This document shows, piece by piece, positions 7,020-14,093 of a stretch of DNA of 16,505 nucleotides (position 1 is its first letter; each line of letters starts with the position of its first letter). Origin of the DNA: Bacteroidota bacterium (GTDB lineage: Bacteria > Bacteroidota > Bacteroidia > Bacteroidales > B39-G9); NCBI GenBank assembly GCA_030592465.1, contig JAUVJB010000039.1, positions 1 through 16,505 on the forward strand, read 5' to 3'. The position numbers and the translations under genes were made by a program. The notes under the pieces are model-generated. The model made no database searches, had not been told where the DNA came from, and saw nothing but the letters and a program-made list of their open reading frames with translations.

Positions 7020-8321
7020 ATGGAAAGAGCTCAGTTAAACAGCTTAATACAATGGAAAAATTCCAAAACACGTAAACCATTAATAATACGTGGTGCACGA
7101 CAAGTGGGGAAGACATGGTTGATGAAAGAATTTGCAAAGAAGGAATATAAGAAAAGCATTTATATAAATTTTGAGAGTAGTAAGCATCTAAAAAATATTT
7201 TTGCCAACGATTTCAATATAAATAGGATAATTACTGCATTACAAATTGAAACAGGAATTTTATTTGAAGCAAAAAACACACTAATAATTTTTGATGAAAT
7301 ACAAGAAGCAGCAAGTGCAATAACTTCATTAAAATATTTTTATGAAAACGCTCCCGAATATCATGTTATTGCCGCAGGGTCTTTATTAGGAGTGGCTTTA
7401 CATCAACAGACTTCTTTTCCTGTAGGCAAGGTAAATTTTTTAGACCTTTATCCATTAACTTTTTCGGAATTTTTAGAAGCAGGAGGACAAAAAAATCTTT
7501 CATCTCTTCTTATAAACAAAGATTGGAATTTAATAAAAACATTTAAGCAAAAATTAATTGAATCTTTACGACAATATTACTATGTTGGAGGTATGCCTGA
7601 AGTAGTAAGTGCACTTTGTGATAATAATGATTTTAATGAAGTGCGAGAAATCCAAAATCGAATATTACAAGGATATGAACAAGACTTCTCAAAACATGCA
7701 CCCATTGAAATTGTTCCTAAAATAAAACTGTTATGGAACTCTATTCCTGCACAATTAGCAAAAGAAAACCGAAAATTCATATATGGTGTTATTAAAAAAG
7801 GAGCAAGAGCAAAAGATTATGAAATTGCTATAGCCTGGCTTATAAATTGCGGACTTATACATAAAGTTAGCAGGGTGACGAAACCTTCAATGCCTCTTAA
7901 AGCTTACGCCGATTTTAGTGCATTTAAATTATTTTTGGTCGATATAGGTTTATTATCTGCGATGTGCAATATTGATGTTAAAACTTTATTGAAAGGAAAT
8001 GCTATTTTTGAAGAATTTAAAGGAGCAATTACCGAACAGTTTGTATTGCAACAATTAGTTGCCGAAAAAAACTTTAATGTCTATTATTGGTCAGCTGAAA
8101 AATCTACCGCAGAAATTGATTTTCTAATACAATATAAAGATAGAGTTATTCCTGTAGAAGTAAAAGCAGAAGAAAATTTACAAGCAAAAAGTTTAAAAAT
8201 GTTTTGTCAGAAATACAACCCTCAACAAGCTATAAGAACTTCAATGTCCGATTACAGAAAAGAAAGTTGGTTAATAAATGTTCCATTATATGCTATTAAT
8301 GAGTTACAAAATATTAATTAA
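7020..8321 (+). CDS. AAA_14 / DUF4143 ATP-binding protein
   Basis: The 433-residue protein has an N-terminal P-loop ATPase module: GARQVGKT at residues 25-32 (Walker A), LIIFDEIQEA at about 89-98 (Walker B, Asp93-Glu94) and AAGSLLG near 118-124. The C-terminal half is the DUF4143 domain, ending with VYYWSAEKSTAEIDFLIQY and VIPVEVKAEEN. The D-x17-ExK spacing recalls PD-(D/E)XK folds. These proteins are widespread in bacteria and archaea; their cellular role is not established, though their mosaic distribution suggests accessory or mobile functions. The gene is complete, has its own promoter-like box and upstream direct repeats, and is followed by a hairpin repeat, so it appears to be a self-contained insertion in the decayed locus. 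Confidence 0.9.
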   Translation: MERAQLNSLIQWKNSKTRKPLIIRGARQVGKTWLMKEFAKKEYKKSIYINFESSKHLKNIFANDFNINRIITALQIETGILFEAKNTLIIFDEIQEAASAITSLKYFYENAPEYHVIAAGSLLGVALHQQTSFPVGKVNFLDLYPLTFSEFLEAGGQKNLSSLLINKDWNLIKTFKQKLIESLRQYYYVGGMPEVVSALCDNNDFNEVREIQNRILQGYEQDFSKHAPIEIVPKIKLLWNSIPAQLAKENRKFIYGVIKKGARAKDYEIAIAWLINCGLIHKVSRVTKPSMPLKAYADFSAFKLFLVDIGLLSAMCNIDVKTLLKGNAIFEEFKGAITEQFVLQQLVAEKNFNVYYWSAEKSTAEIDFLIQYKDRVIPVEVKAEENLQAKSLKMFCQKYNPQQAIRTSMSDYRKESWLINVPLYAINELQNIN

Positions 8322-8362
8322 ATAATAAAGTTTGAATCCACTCCGAAAAATCTTCATAGCCG

Positions 8363-8392
8363 TCATTGCGAGGACGAAGTCCGAAGCAATCT
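8363..8392. repeat. Palindromic intergenic repeat (CATTGCGAGG type)
   Basis: The core folds as ATTGC/GCAAT (8365-8369, 8386-8390) and GGAC/GTCC (8372-8375, 8379-8382) around a GAA loop. The phrase CGTCATTGCGAGG...GAAGCAATCT is a common dispersed bacterial intergenic palindrome. It lies 41 bases after the DUF4143 gene stop. No T-run follows, so terminator function is uncertain. Confidence 0.7.
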
Positions 8393-8400
8393 GTTGACAA

Positions 8401-8600
8401 TTACGAATTAACAATTAACAATTAATAATTAATAATTAAAAAAGTATCCGTGAAAATCCGTGAAATCCATGAACAAAATAATCCGTGCAAATCCGTGAAA
8501 TCCGTGGACAAAAAAGCATCCGTGCAATCTGTGAACAACTCTGTGCAAATCAGTGAAATCCGTGGACAACTCCGTGCAAATCCGTGAAATTCGTGGACAA
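8401..8600. repeat. AATTAA heptamers and the longest TCCGTG array
   Basis: Heptamers of the (C/T)AATTAA type span about 8403-8440. They are followed by roughly four to five imperfect 30-38 base units of the form TCCGTGCAAATCCGTGAAATCCGTGGACAA up to 8600. The unit is itself built from TCCGTG steps; there are no unique spacers, so this is not CRISPR. It fuses directly to the 5'-truncated AlbA_2 pseudogene. Confidence 0.88.
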
Positions 8601-8607
8601 TTCATAA

Positions 8608-9065
8608 TTAATAACAATCAGAGACCTGCTAACAGATAATTATACATCGCAAGTCAGGAATAAACTAATAGCAAAAGCATTTAAAGAAACGGGTATTATT
8701 GAAAATACGGATCCGGTATAAGAAGAATATTAAGTATTTGCAATGATTATGGTATTGTATCACCCGTAATAGAAGAAGTTTTTAATGGTTTTAGGGTCAC
8801 TTTGTATAAAAAAAAGTTTATGAAGATTAAAAATGTCACTGAAAATGTCACTGAAAAAAGAAACTATTTAATTATAAGAGAGATTAAAAAAAATAATTCT
8901 ATATCGATTGACCAACTTGCTGAAAAACTTAAAGTTACAAGACGAACTATAATACGGGATATTGAAAAAATGAAAAATCAAAAAATTCTCTGCCGCATAG
9001 GTCCGTCCAAAGGCGGCTACTGGAAAATTTTGCCAACGGAGAAAACAAACCGAATAAAATATTAA
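8608..9065 (+). pseudogene. AlbA_2-family pseudogene E, 5'-truncated and frameshifted
   Basis: Homology to genes A and D begins abruptly after the repeat array with LTIRDLLTDNYTSQVRNKLIAKAF, matching the D segment around LTIDELLKFNYK. At 8702-8705 the A-run is one base short (GAAAATACGG where GAAAAATACGG is expected), so the frame shifts. Reading then continues in the next frame as YGSGIRRILSICNDYG and VFNGFRVTLYKKK. After that come two NVTE tetrapeptide repeats (8832-8855) and a winged helix ending GPSKGGYWKIL. The AlbA_2 domain and most of the ATPase region are gone. A frame from TTG at 8802 covers only the winged helix and could be made separately, but nothing shows that it is. Confidence 0.85.
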
Positions 9066-9078
9066 AATCTGTTAAAAT

Positions 9079-9222
9079 ATGATAACTGTTTTTGACAACG
9101 AAGACAAGATAAATTTCAAAAATATCGAAATAGACATTATACCTTTTTACAAATATTTTTTAAAATAAGAAGTGATTTGTGAAGAAAACGGTAATTATAT
9201 TGTCTATGATATTATAATTCGT
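9079..9222 (+). pseudogene. Unrecognised N-terminal gene fragment with an in-frame stop
   Basis: An ATG at 9079 reads MITVFDNEDKINFKN, then IEIDIIPFYKYFLK, and stops at 9166-9168. The same frame continues protein-like as EVICEENGNYIVYDIIIRKN until it meets the TCCGTG array at about 9223. It looks like the first 48 codons of a gene with a stop at codon 30 and the rest deleted at the repeat. I do not recognise the family; position before an rffA start suggests a sugar-modification gene. Confidence 0.45.
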
Positions 9223-9225
9223 AAA

Positions 9226-9310
9226 AATCTGTGCAAATCAGTGGACAAAAGAATCCGTGCAATCCGTGGACAAACCTCCGTGTTAATCCGTGTAATCTGT
9301 GGACAAAAAA
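9226..9310. repeat. TCCGTG array between two gene stubs
   Basis: ATCTGTGCAAATCAGTGGAC, ATCCGTGCAATCCGTGGAC and CTCCGTGTTAATCCGTGTAATCTGTGGAC follow one another. One stub ends at its left edge and another begins at its right edge. Confidence 0.85.
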
Positions 9311-9394
9311 ATAGAGATACAAAATATTAATGGAAAAAAAATAAAAATATCAAAATTTAGAACTATATTTATAAATAATGAAAATCCCCTTTAA
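9311..9394 (+). pseudogene. C-terminal stub of an unidentified gene overlapping an rffA start
   Basis: The frame reads IEIQNINGKKIKISKFR, then TIFINNENPL and a TAA at 9392-9394, overlapping the aminotransferase start at 9378 by 17 bases. Such overlap is typical of the gene before it in an operon. The phrase IQNINGKKIKISKF faintly resembles C-termini of sugar formyltransferases, but the match is too short to assign. Its 5' part is lost at the repeat array. Confidence 0.4.
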
Positions 9395-9425
9395 CAAACC
9401 GTACCTAACAGGAAAAGACGCTTAA
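9378..9425 (+). pseudogene. N-terminal stub of an RffA/WecE-like DegT aminotransferase, copy 1
   Basis: The 15 codons MKIPFNKPYLTGKDA followed by TAA match the N-terminus of dTDP-4-amino-4,6-dideoxygalactose transaminases (MIPFNKPxLTGxE). After LTGK the sequence changes and gene B begins 16 bases beyond the stop. A diverged second copy of the same start lies at the other end of gene B. Confidence 0.7.
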
Positions 9426-9441
9426 CTAAAAATCTATTTTT

Positions 9442-10803
9442 ATGTCACTTAAAACAGAAAATGAAATTGTTGAGTTTAAAACTGTGTGGAAAGATGAGTA
9501 TCTTAAACATATTTGCAGTTTTGCTAATAATAATGGGGGGAGATTATTTGTTGGAGTTTCTGATATAGGAGTTGTAACAGGAATTAAAAATATAAAAAAA
9601 TTACTCGAAGACATTCCAAATAAAATAATCAATTATTTGGGTATTATTCCTCGTGTAGAATTACATACAGAGAACAACTTACATTATGTTGAAATAGTTA
9701 TTGATAAAAATATTGAGCCAATTAGTTATAAGGGTAAGTTTTACATTAGAAGCGGAGCTACTACGCAAGAATTAAACGGCAGAGCATTACAAAATTTTTT
9801 ATTAAGAAAAAATAATCTGACTTGGGACGAAATAGGAATTGAATATGCGAGTTTAAAAGATATTGATGCTCAAACAGTAATTAAGTTTGTAGAAAAAGCA
9901 ATTTTAGCAAACAGAATGACACCGGAAGCTCGCAATTACGATATAAAAACGCTTTTTCAGAATCTTAATCTTTTTGATAATAAAGGTTTAATAAAACGTG
10001 CAGCAATACTGGCTTTTTCAAATAATCCAACTAAATTTTTCCCCGCATTCAGTTTAAAAATTGGTCGTTTTGTAAATGATACAGATATTGTTATTCAAGA
10101 TGTTATTGAAGATAATTTGTTTTTAACGACAGAAAAAATATTTCAAATATTAAAATCAAAATATTTAAAATCAAAAATCTCTTATCAAGGTATCCAAAGG
10201 ATAGAAACATTAGAATATCCTGAAAATGCTTTAAGAGAAGCTGTTCTTAATGCCGTTATTCATAGAGATTATAGCGGAACTTACACTCAAATGAAAGTAA
10301 AAGACACCGGTCTTTCTATTTGGAATGCAGGTAATTTGCCTGAGCAATTAAATATAGAGATGTTAAAACAGCAACATGTATCTATACCACGAAACAGAAT
10401 ATTGGCTAATTTGTTTTTTAGAGCAGGTTATATTGAAGCATGGGGTAGAGGTATGTCCGTTATTTTTAATGAGTGTAAAAAATATAAAATTCCTCAACCA
10501 AACATTTCCGAAAATTCAGGAGGTTTTTTAATAAATTTTTTTAAAGATGTCGGGAAAGATGTCGGGAAAGATGTCGGGAAAGATGTCGGGAAAGGTTTAC
10601 AAGGTAATTTAGAACAAATTTTTAAAATAATAAAAAATAATCCTAATATAATAATCCCTCGAATAGCTGATAAAACGGAATTAACAGAAAGAACAATAGA
10701 AAGATATATTGCAAAATTAAAAAACATGAAATTAATTGCCAGAGTTGGAGGGAAAAAAGACGGATATTGGGAAATTTTAAATAATAATGAAAATACCATT
10801 TAA
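9442..10803 (+). CDS. AlbA_2/HATPase_c_4/winged-helix protein B
   Basis: The 453-residue protein has an AlbA_2 domain at about residues 6-110 (NEIVEFKTVW, FANNNGGRLFVGVSD, YIRSGATTQEL). An ATPase-like region follows, with LREAVLNAVIHRDY at about 264-277 and WGRGMS near 334, then four DVGK tetrapeptides (about 369-384). A winged helix ends with TERTIERYIAKLKN and GGKKDGYWEIL. It belongs to the same family as A and D, but its N-terminal part is clearly different, so it is not a recent duplicate. Function is inferred only: a nucleotide-responsive DNA-binding protein. Its last codons overlap the start of a second aminotransferase stub by 17 bases, which implies that it once stood directly upstream of, and was possibly translationally coupled to, a sugar aminotransferase gene. 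Confidence 0.88.
   Translation: MSLKTENEIVEFKTVWKDEYLKHICSFANNNGGRLFVGVSDIGVVTGIKNIKKLLEDIPNKIINYLGIIPRVELHTENNLHYVEIVIDKNIEPISYKGKFYIRSGATTQELNGRALQNFLLRKNNLTWDEIGIEYASLKDIDAQTVIKFVEKAILANRMTPEARNYDIKTLFQNLNLFDNKGLIKRAAILAFSNNPTKFFPAFSLKIGRFVNDTDIVIQDVIEDNLFLTTEKIFQILKSKYLKSKISYQGIQRIETLEYPENALREAVLNAVIHRDYSGTYTQMKVKDTGLSIWNAGNLPEQLNIEMLKQQHVSIPRNRILANLFFRAGYIEAWGRGMSVIFNECKKYKIPQPNISENSGGFLINFFKDVGKDVGKDVGKDVGKGLQGNLEQIFKIIKNNPNIIIPRIADKTELTERTIERYIAKLKNMKLIARVGGKKDGYWEILNNNENTI
10546..10593 (+). repeat. 12-bp coding tandem repeat in gene B, four units
   Basis: Four identical copies of GATGTCGGGAAA encode DVGK x4 in the linker before the winged helix. Perfect identity of the units suggests recent or ongoing copy-number change. 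Confidence 0.95.
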
Positions 10804-10855
10804 CAAACCATTCTTAACCGGCAAAGAGCTTGTGTACATAAAAGAAGCTGTGTAA
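10787..10855 (+). pseudogene. N-terminal stub of an RffA/WecE-like DegT aminotransferase, copy 2
   Basis: Twenty-two codons read MKIPFNKPFLTGKELVYIKE and AV, then TAA. This is the standard N-terminus of the family, slightly longer than copy 1. The stop is supplied by the repeat itself: GCTGTG runs into TGTAATCCGTGGAC. Differences from copy 1 over the shared codons are mostly synonymous, so the two came from separate functional genes rather than a recent duplication. Confidence 0.8.
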
Positions 10856-10968
10856 TCCGTGGACAAAAAAAATCCGTGTTAATCCGTGCAATCCGTGGAC
10901 AAAAACATCCGTGCAAATCCGTGTAATCCGTGGACAATTACGAATTAACAACTAACAATTAACAATTA
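10851..10968. repeat. TCCGTG array followed by AATTAAC heptamers
   Basis: TGTAATCCGTGGACAAAAAA is followed by two more units up to 10936. Heptamers of the AATTAAC/AACTAAC kind follow up to about 10968. The left edge truncates the aminotransferase stub and the right edge meets the start-less gene C. Confidence 0.88.
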
Positions 10969-10992
10969 TTTAATATCAATAAATTTATCAAC

Positions 10993-12303
10993 ATAAAAAA
11001 TATAGATGAAGTTCTTCAATTAGGAGAAGGACAGTATATCGAATTCAAGGAATCTATTGACAAAAATTTCCCCAAAGAAATTGTTGCGTTTGCTAATGCT
11101 TCGGGAGGAATTATTTATCTGGGAATTACAGATTCAAAAAAAATAAAAGGAATTCCTATAACAAATAAATTTAAATCACAAATTCAAGACATTGCACATA
11201 ATTGTGATCCGTCAATTATTATAACTTTGTATGAAATTAGTAATATACTTGCAATTGAAATTAAAGAAGGGAAAAACAAGCCATACTCTTGTTCCTCAGG
11301 GTTTTATATGAGAATGGGTGCTAATTCACAAAAAATGAGCCGAAATGAAATATTAGCACTTGCTGTGAAATCGGGTAAAATCCGTTTTGATGAACAGATT
11401 TGTAACAATTTTGATTGGAAAGATTTTGATAATGAGAAGTTTGAATACTATTTAAAACTTGCGAAAATATCTAACAATCTACCCAAAGAAGAAATACTAA
11501 AAAACCTCCGCATCCTCACCAGCGAAGGTTTTACTAATGCAGGAGTTTTATATTTTTCAAAAGAACCGTACAAATATATCATCAGTTCAAAAATAAGATG
11601 TATCCATTTTAATGATGATAAAAGAATTGATATTCTGGACAAGAAAGTTGTAGATCGCGGTATAATAGGAAATATTGAATTTGCGCTTGCATATCTAAGA
11701 GAGCGTATACCTGTGAGGTATGAGATAAAAGACCTCAAACGAAAAGAGTTCCCTGAATATCCAATTGAAGCATACCGCGAAGCAATTGTAAACGCAATAA
11801 TACATTTCGACTATTTTCTTGGAGATACAATTGCTATTGAAAAATTAAAAAGCAGTATCATTATAAATAATAAAGGCGAGTTACTTTTTCCAAAAAAAGA
11901 TTTTGGTAAAAGAAGTGAAGTTAGAAACCGATTACTTGCCGATTTGTTAATAAGAACCGAATTTATGGAAAAGGCAGGCACGGGGATTCAAAGAATAACC
12001 AATGCTTGTAAGGTAAATGGAAATAATTGTATATTCGATTTTACTGATGCTTTTTGGATAACTATTGAAAGCAATAAAGATGTCGGTGTAAGTGTCGGTG
12101 TAAATGTCGGTGTAAATGTCGGTGTAAATAGTGTTTTAAATCATATAAAAATACATCAACCAATAAGTGCCAAGAGCTTGTCAAAATATTTTGATACGGT
12201 TACACAAAGAACCATTGAACGATGGATTTCTAAACTAAAAAAAGAAAATAAAATTGAATTTAAAGGAAGCAAAAAAACCGGAGGATATGTTGTTAAGAAT
12301 TAG
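10993..12303 (+). CDS. AlbA_2/HATPase_c_4/winged-helix protein C, no canonical start codon
   Basis: The frame is open from 10963 to a TAG at 12301. It reads NIDEVLQLGEGQYIEFKESI, AFANASGGIIYLGITD and MRMGANSQKMS (AlbA_2, about residues 5-118). YREAIVNAIIHFDYF follows near 260 and AGTGIQR near 328. Four VGVN/VGVS tetrapeptides and a winged helix ending TIERWISKLKKENKIEF and GSKKTGGYVVKN complete the protein. There is no ATG, GTG or TTG in frame before the AlbA_2 domain; I placed the start at the ATA at 10993, just before the conserved segment. The first usable start, TTG at 11227, would remove most of that domain. The native start was probably lost when the upstream repeat array arrived. The rest of the frame is undamaged, so decay is recent or an unusual start is used. 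Confidence 0.72.
   Translation: MKNIDEVLQLGEGQYIEFKESIDKNFPKEIVAFANASGGIIYLGITDSKKIKGIPITNKFKSQIQDIAHNCDPSIIITLYEISNILAIEIKEGKNKPYSCSSGFYMRMGANSQKMSRNEILALAVKSGKIRFDEQICNNFDWKDFDNEKFEYYLKLAKISNNLPKEEILKNLRILTSEGFTNAGVLYFSKEPYKYIISSKIRCIHFNDDKRIDILDKKVVDRGIIGNIEFALAYLRERIPVRYEIKDLKRKEFPEYPIEAYREAIVNAIIHFDYFLGDTIAIEKLKSSIIINNKGELLFPKKDFGKRSEVRNRLLADLLIRTEFMEKAGTGIQRITNACKVNGNNCIFDFTDAFWITIESNKDVGVSVGVNVGVNVGVNSVLNHIKIHQPISAKSLSKYFDTVTQRTIERWISKLKKENKIEFKGSKKTGGYVVKN
12082..12129 (+). repeat. 12-bp coding tandem repeat in gene C, four units
   Basis: GTCGGTGTAAGT followed by three GTCGGTGTAAAT copies encode VGVS, VGVN, VGVN, VGVN. They occupy the same linker position as in genes A, B, D, E and F. 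Confidence 0.95.
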
Positions 12304-12384
12304 GAATAACCAATAACCAATAACGAATTACGAATTACCAATTACGAATTAACAACTAATAATTAATGAAAAATCCGTGGACAA
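12304..12384. repeat. AT-rich heptamer tract and a single TCCGTG unit
   Basis: Steps such as CAATAAC, GAATTAC, CAATTAC and GAATTAAC run from 12309 to about 12366, followed by AATCCGTGGACAATTAA. This is the shortest version of the composite element. Confidence 0.75.
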
Positions 12385-12391
12385 TTAATAA

Positions 12392-12490
12392 AAAAATAAC
12401 ACAGAGCCTGAAAATGCTGAATGGCTTGTCGACAGAGTTGTAAATATTCCGAGCAGTGTAATTATAAAATCGAAAAGTAAAAGTCAATAA
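12392..12490 (+). pseudogene. C-terminal stub of a second DegT-type aminotransferase
   Basis: The frame reads NTEPENAEWLVDRVVNIPSS, then VIIKSKSKSQ and TAA. The segment NAEWLVDRVVNIPSS resembles the final helix region of sugar aminotransferases of the DegT/LegC type. A TAA at 12389-12391 precedes it. It differs from the stub at 4100-4222, so it comes from a different enzyme. Confidence 0.6.
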
Positions 12491-12522
12491 ATTATTCATC
12501 AAAAATATTACAGCTATTATAC

Positions 12523-13878
12523 ATGGATAAAAAAGAGGTTTTACATATTATTAAACAAGGCGAAAATGAATGCATAGAATTTAAAACTTCATTTGGCAAA
12601 GAAGTTATAGAAAGTATTGTTGCTTTTTCTAATACACATGGAGGTAAAATTTTAATTGGAGTAAAAGATAATGGTTCTATTGTGGGAGTTTCCATTACTA
12701 AAGAAACTATCCGGAATTGGTTGAATGAAATAAAGCAAAATACAATTCCACAAGTTATTCCTTATGCAGATTTAGTAGTTATTGATAATAAAAATATTAT
12801 TGTAATTGATGTTATAGAATACCCAATAAAACCTGTTAGTTATAAAGACAGATATTATAAAAGAGTTTTAAATTCTAATCACCTAATGAGTTTAACTGAA
12901 GTTGCAAATGAACATTTACGCACAATTAATTCCAGCTGGGATTATTATCCTGATCCAAACCATAATATTAAACATATATCAATAACAAAAGTTAAAGAAT
13001 ATATTTCCGAATATGAAAGTTGGAATGATACAAAAGTTGAATACTTACCATTAGAATTTTTAAATAAACAAGAGATAATTAGAGACGGCAAATTAACTTT
13101 TGGTGCTTATTTACTTTTTGCAAAAGATTTGTGCATTGTTAGCGATTTGCAAATTGGAAGGTTTAAAAGTCCTACAAAAATCATAGATAGTTTAAATTTA
13201 GATACTGATATTTTCACTACACTAAACGAAATCATTACTTTTATTAAAAAGCATTTAATGGTTGAGTTTATTATTACCGGTGAACCACAGCGTATTGAGA
13301 GATACGATTATCCGCTAGAAGCGATAAGAGAGATTGTTATTAATATGCTCATACACAGAGATTACAGAGACAGTAGCGGAAGTATTATTAAAATTTATGA
13401 TGACAGAATAGAATTTTTTAATCCGGGAGGATTATATGGCGGATTAACAATAGACGAGCTTCTAAAATTCAATTACAAACCCAAGGCAAGAAATAAAATG
13501 CTTGCAAAAGCATTTAAACTTATTGGAAAAGTTGAAAAGTACGGCTCCGGTATAAAACGAATATTTTCGATTTGTAAAAATTACGGTATTATTCCTCCCG
13601 ATATTAAGGTTACAGATACTGATTTTGAGGTGATTTTGTATAAAGAAAAATTAAATGATACCGATAATGATACCGATAATGATACCGATAATAGAATTGA
13701 TAGAATATTAGAACTAATAAAGAAAAATAATAAGATAAGCACAAAACAATTATCTATATTATGCAATATTTCTCAAATAACAATAAAACGAGATATTGCT
13801 AAATTAAAAAAACAGAATAAAATTAAACGAATAGGAAACGAGAAAACCGGCCATTGGAAAATAATAAAAAATGAATAA
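12523..13878 (+). CDS. AlbA_2/HATPase_c_4/winged-helix protein D
   Basis: The 451-residue protein has an AlbA_2 domain at about residues 12-125 (ENECIEFKTSFGKE, FSNTHGGKILIGVKD). An ATPase-like region follows, with IREIVINMLIHRDY at about 268-281 and YGSGIKR near 340. Three NDTD tetrapeptides (about 378-389) precede a winged helix with ITIKRDIAKLKKQNKI and GNEKTGHWKII. Over the first 375 residues it follows gene A closely in order and wording (both carry SWDYYPD and YPIKP), but linker repeat and winged helix differ. This pattern fits exchange of the C-terminal module. The end overlaps the NeuD-like stub by 8 bases. The start at 12523 has no Shine-Dalgarno match. Confidence 0.88.
   Translation: MDKKEVLHIIKQGENECIEFKTSFGKEVIESIVAFSNTHGGKILIGVKDNGSIVGVSITKETIRNWLNEIKQNTIPQVIPYADLVVIDNKNIIVIDVIEYPIKPVSYKDRYYKRVLNSNHLMSLTEVANEHLRTINSSWDYYPDPNHNIKHISITKVKEYISEYESWNDTKVEYLPLEFLNKQEIIRDGKLTFGAYLLFAKDLCIVSDLQIGRFKSPTKIIDSLNLDTDIFTTLNEIITFIKKHLMVEFIITGEPQRIERYDYPLEAIREIVINMLIHRDYRDSSGSIIKIYDDRIEFFNPGGLYGGLTIDELLKFNYKPKARNKMLAKAFKLIGKVEKYGSGIKRIFSICKNYGIIPPDIKVTDTDFEVILYKEKLNDTDNDTDNDTDNRIDRILELIKKNNKISTKQLSILCNISQITIKRDIAKLKKQNKIKRIGNEKTGHWKIIKNE
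13654..13689 (+). repeat. 12-bp coding tandem repeat in gene D, three units
   Basis: Three identical AATGATACCGAT units encode NDTD x3, again exactly in the linker before the winged helix. Confidence 0.95.
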
Positions 13879-13990
13879 GCAAAATGTAATACTAATCGGT
13901 GGAGGCGGACATTGTAAATATAGTATTGATGTAATTGAACAAGAAAGGCGATTTTCAATTGTGGGAATTATTGATATGCCGGAAATATGA
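13871..13990 (+). pseudogene. N-terminal stub of a NeuD/PglD-type sugar O/N-acetyltransferase
   Basis: The 39 codons read MNKQNVILIGGGGHCKYSID, then VIEQERRFSIVGIIDMPEI and TGA. This is the Rossmann-like PglD_N segment of NeuD/PglD acetyltransferases (IIGGGGH-x-x-x-xID, then IVGIID). The left-handed helix acetyltransferase domain is absent; the family is about 200-220 residues. The start overlaps the end of gene D by 8 bases, so D once lay directly before an acetyltransferase gene. Repeats begin right after the stop. Confidence 0.85.
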
Positions 13991-14073
13991 GAATTACGAA
14001 TTAATAATTAAAAAGTATCCGTGCAAATCCGTGTAATCTGTGGACAAAAAATATTCGTGAAATCTGTGGACAA
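13991..14073. repeat. AATTAA heptamers and TCCGTG array
   Basis: GAATTACGAATTAATAATTAA is followed by ATCCGTGCAAATCCGTGTAA, then TCTGTGGAC, then ATTCGTGAAATCTGTGGAC. It separates the NeuD-like stub from the third leader copy. Confidence 0.85.
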
Positions 14074-14093
14074 ATAATAATTAACAACTATCT

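Noticed and set aside
8445..8600. Possible CRISPR array
   Set aside because: The units are degenerate and contiguous, built on a 6-base step, with no unique spacers of constant length and no cas genes nearby.
8429..8617. 62-codon minus-strand frame rich in FTDFHG-type peptides
   Set aside because: It is the reverse translation of the TCCGTG array; such peptides are artefacts of this repeat.
9378..10855. Flanking rffA starts as a target-site duplication of a transposed gene B
   Set aside because: The two copies differ at about eight of the 42 bases of shared coding sequence, mostly synonymously, so they are diverged homologues and not a recent duplication. No transposase or inverted ends are seen.
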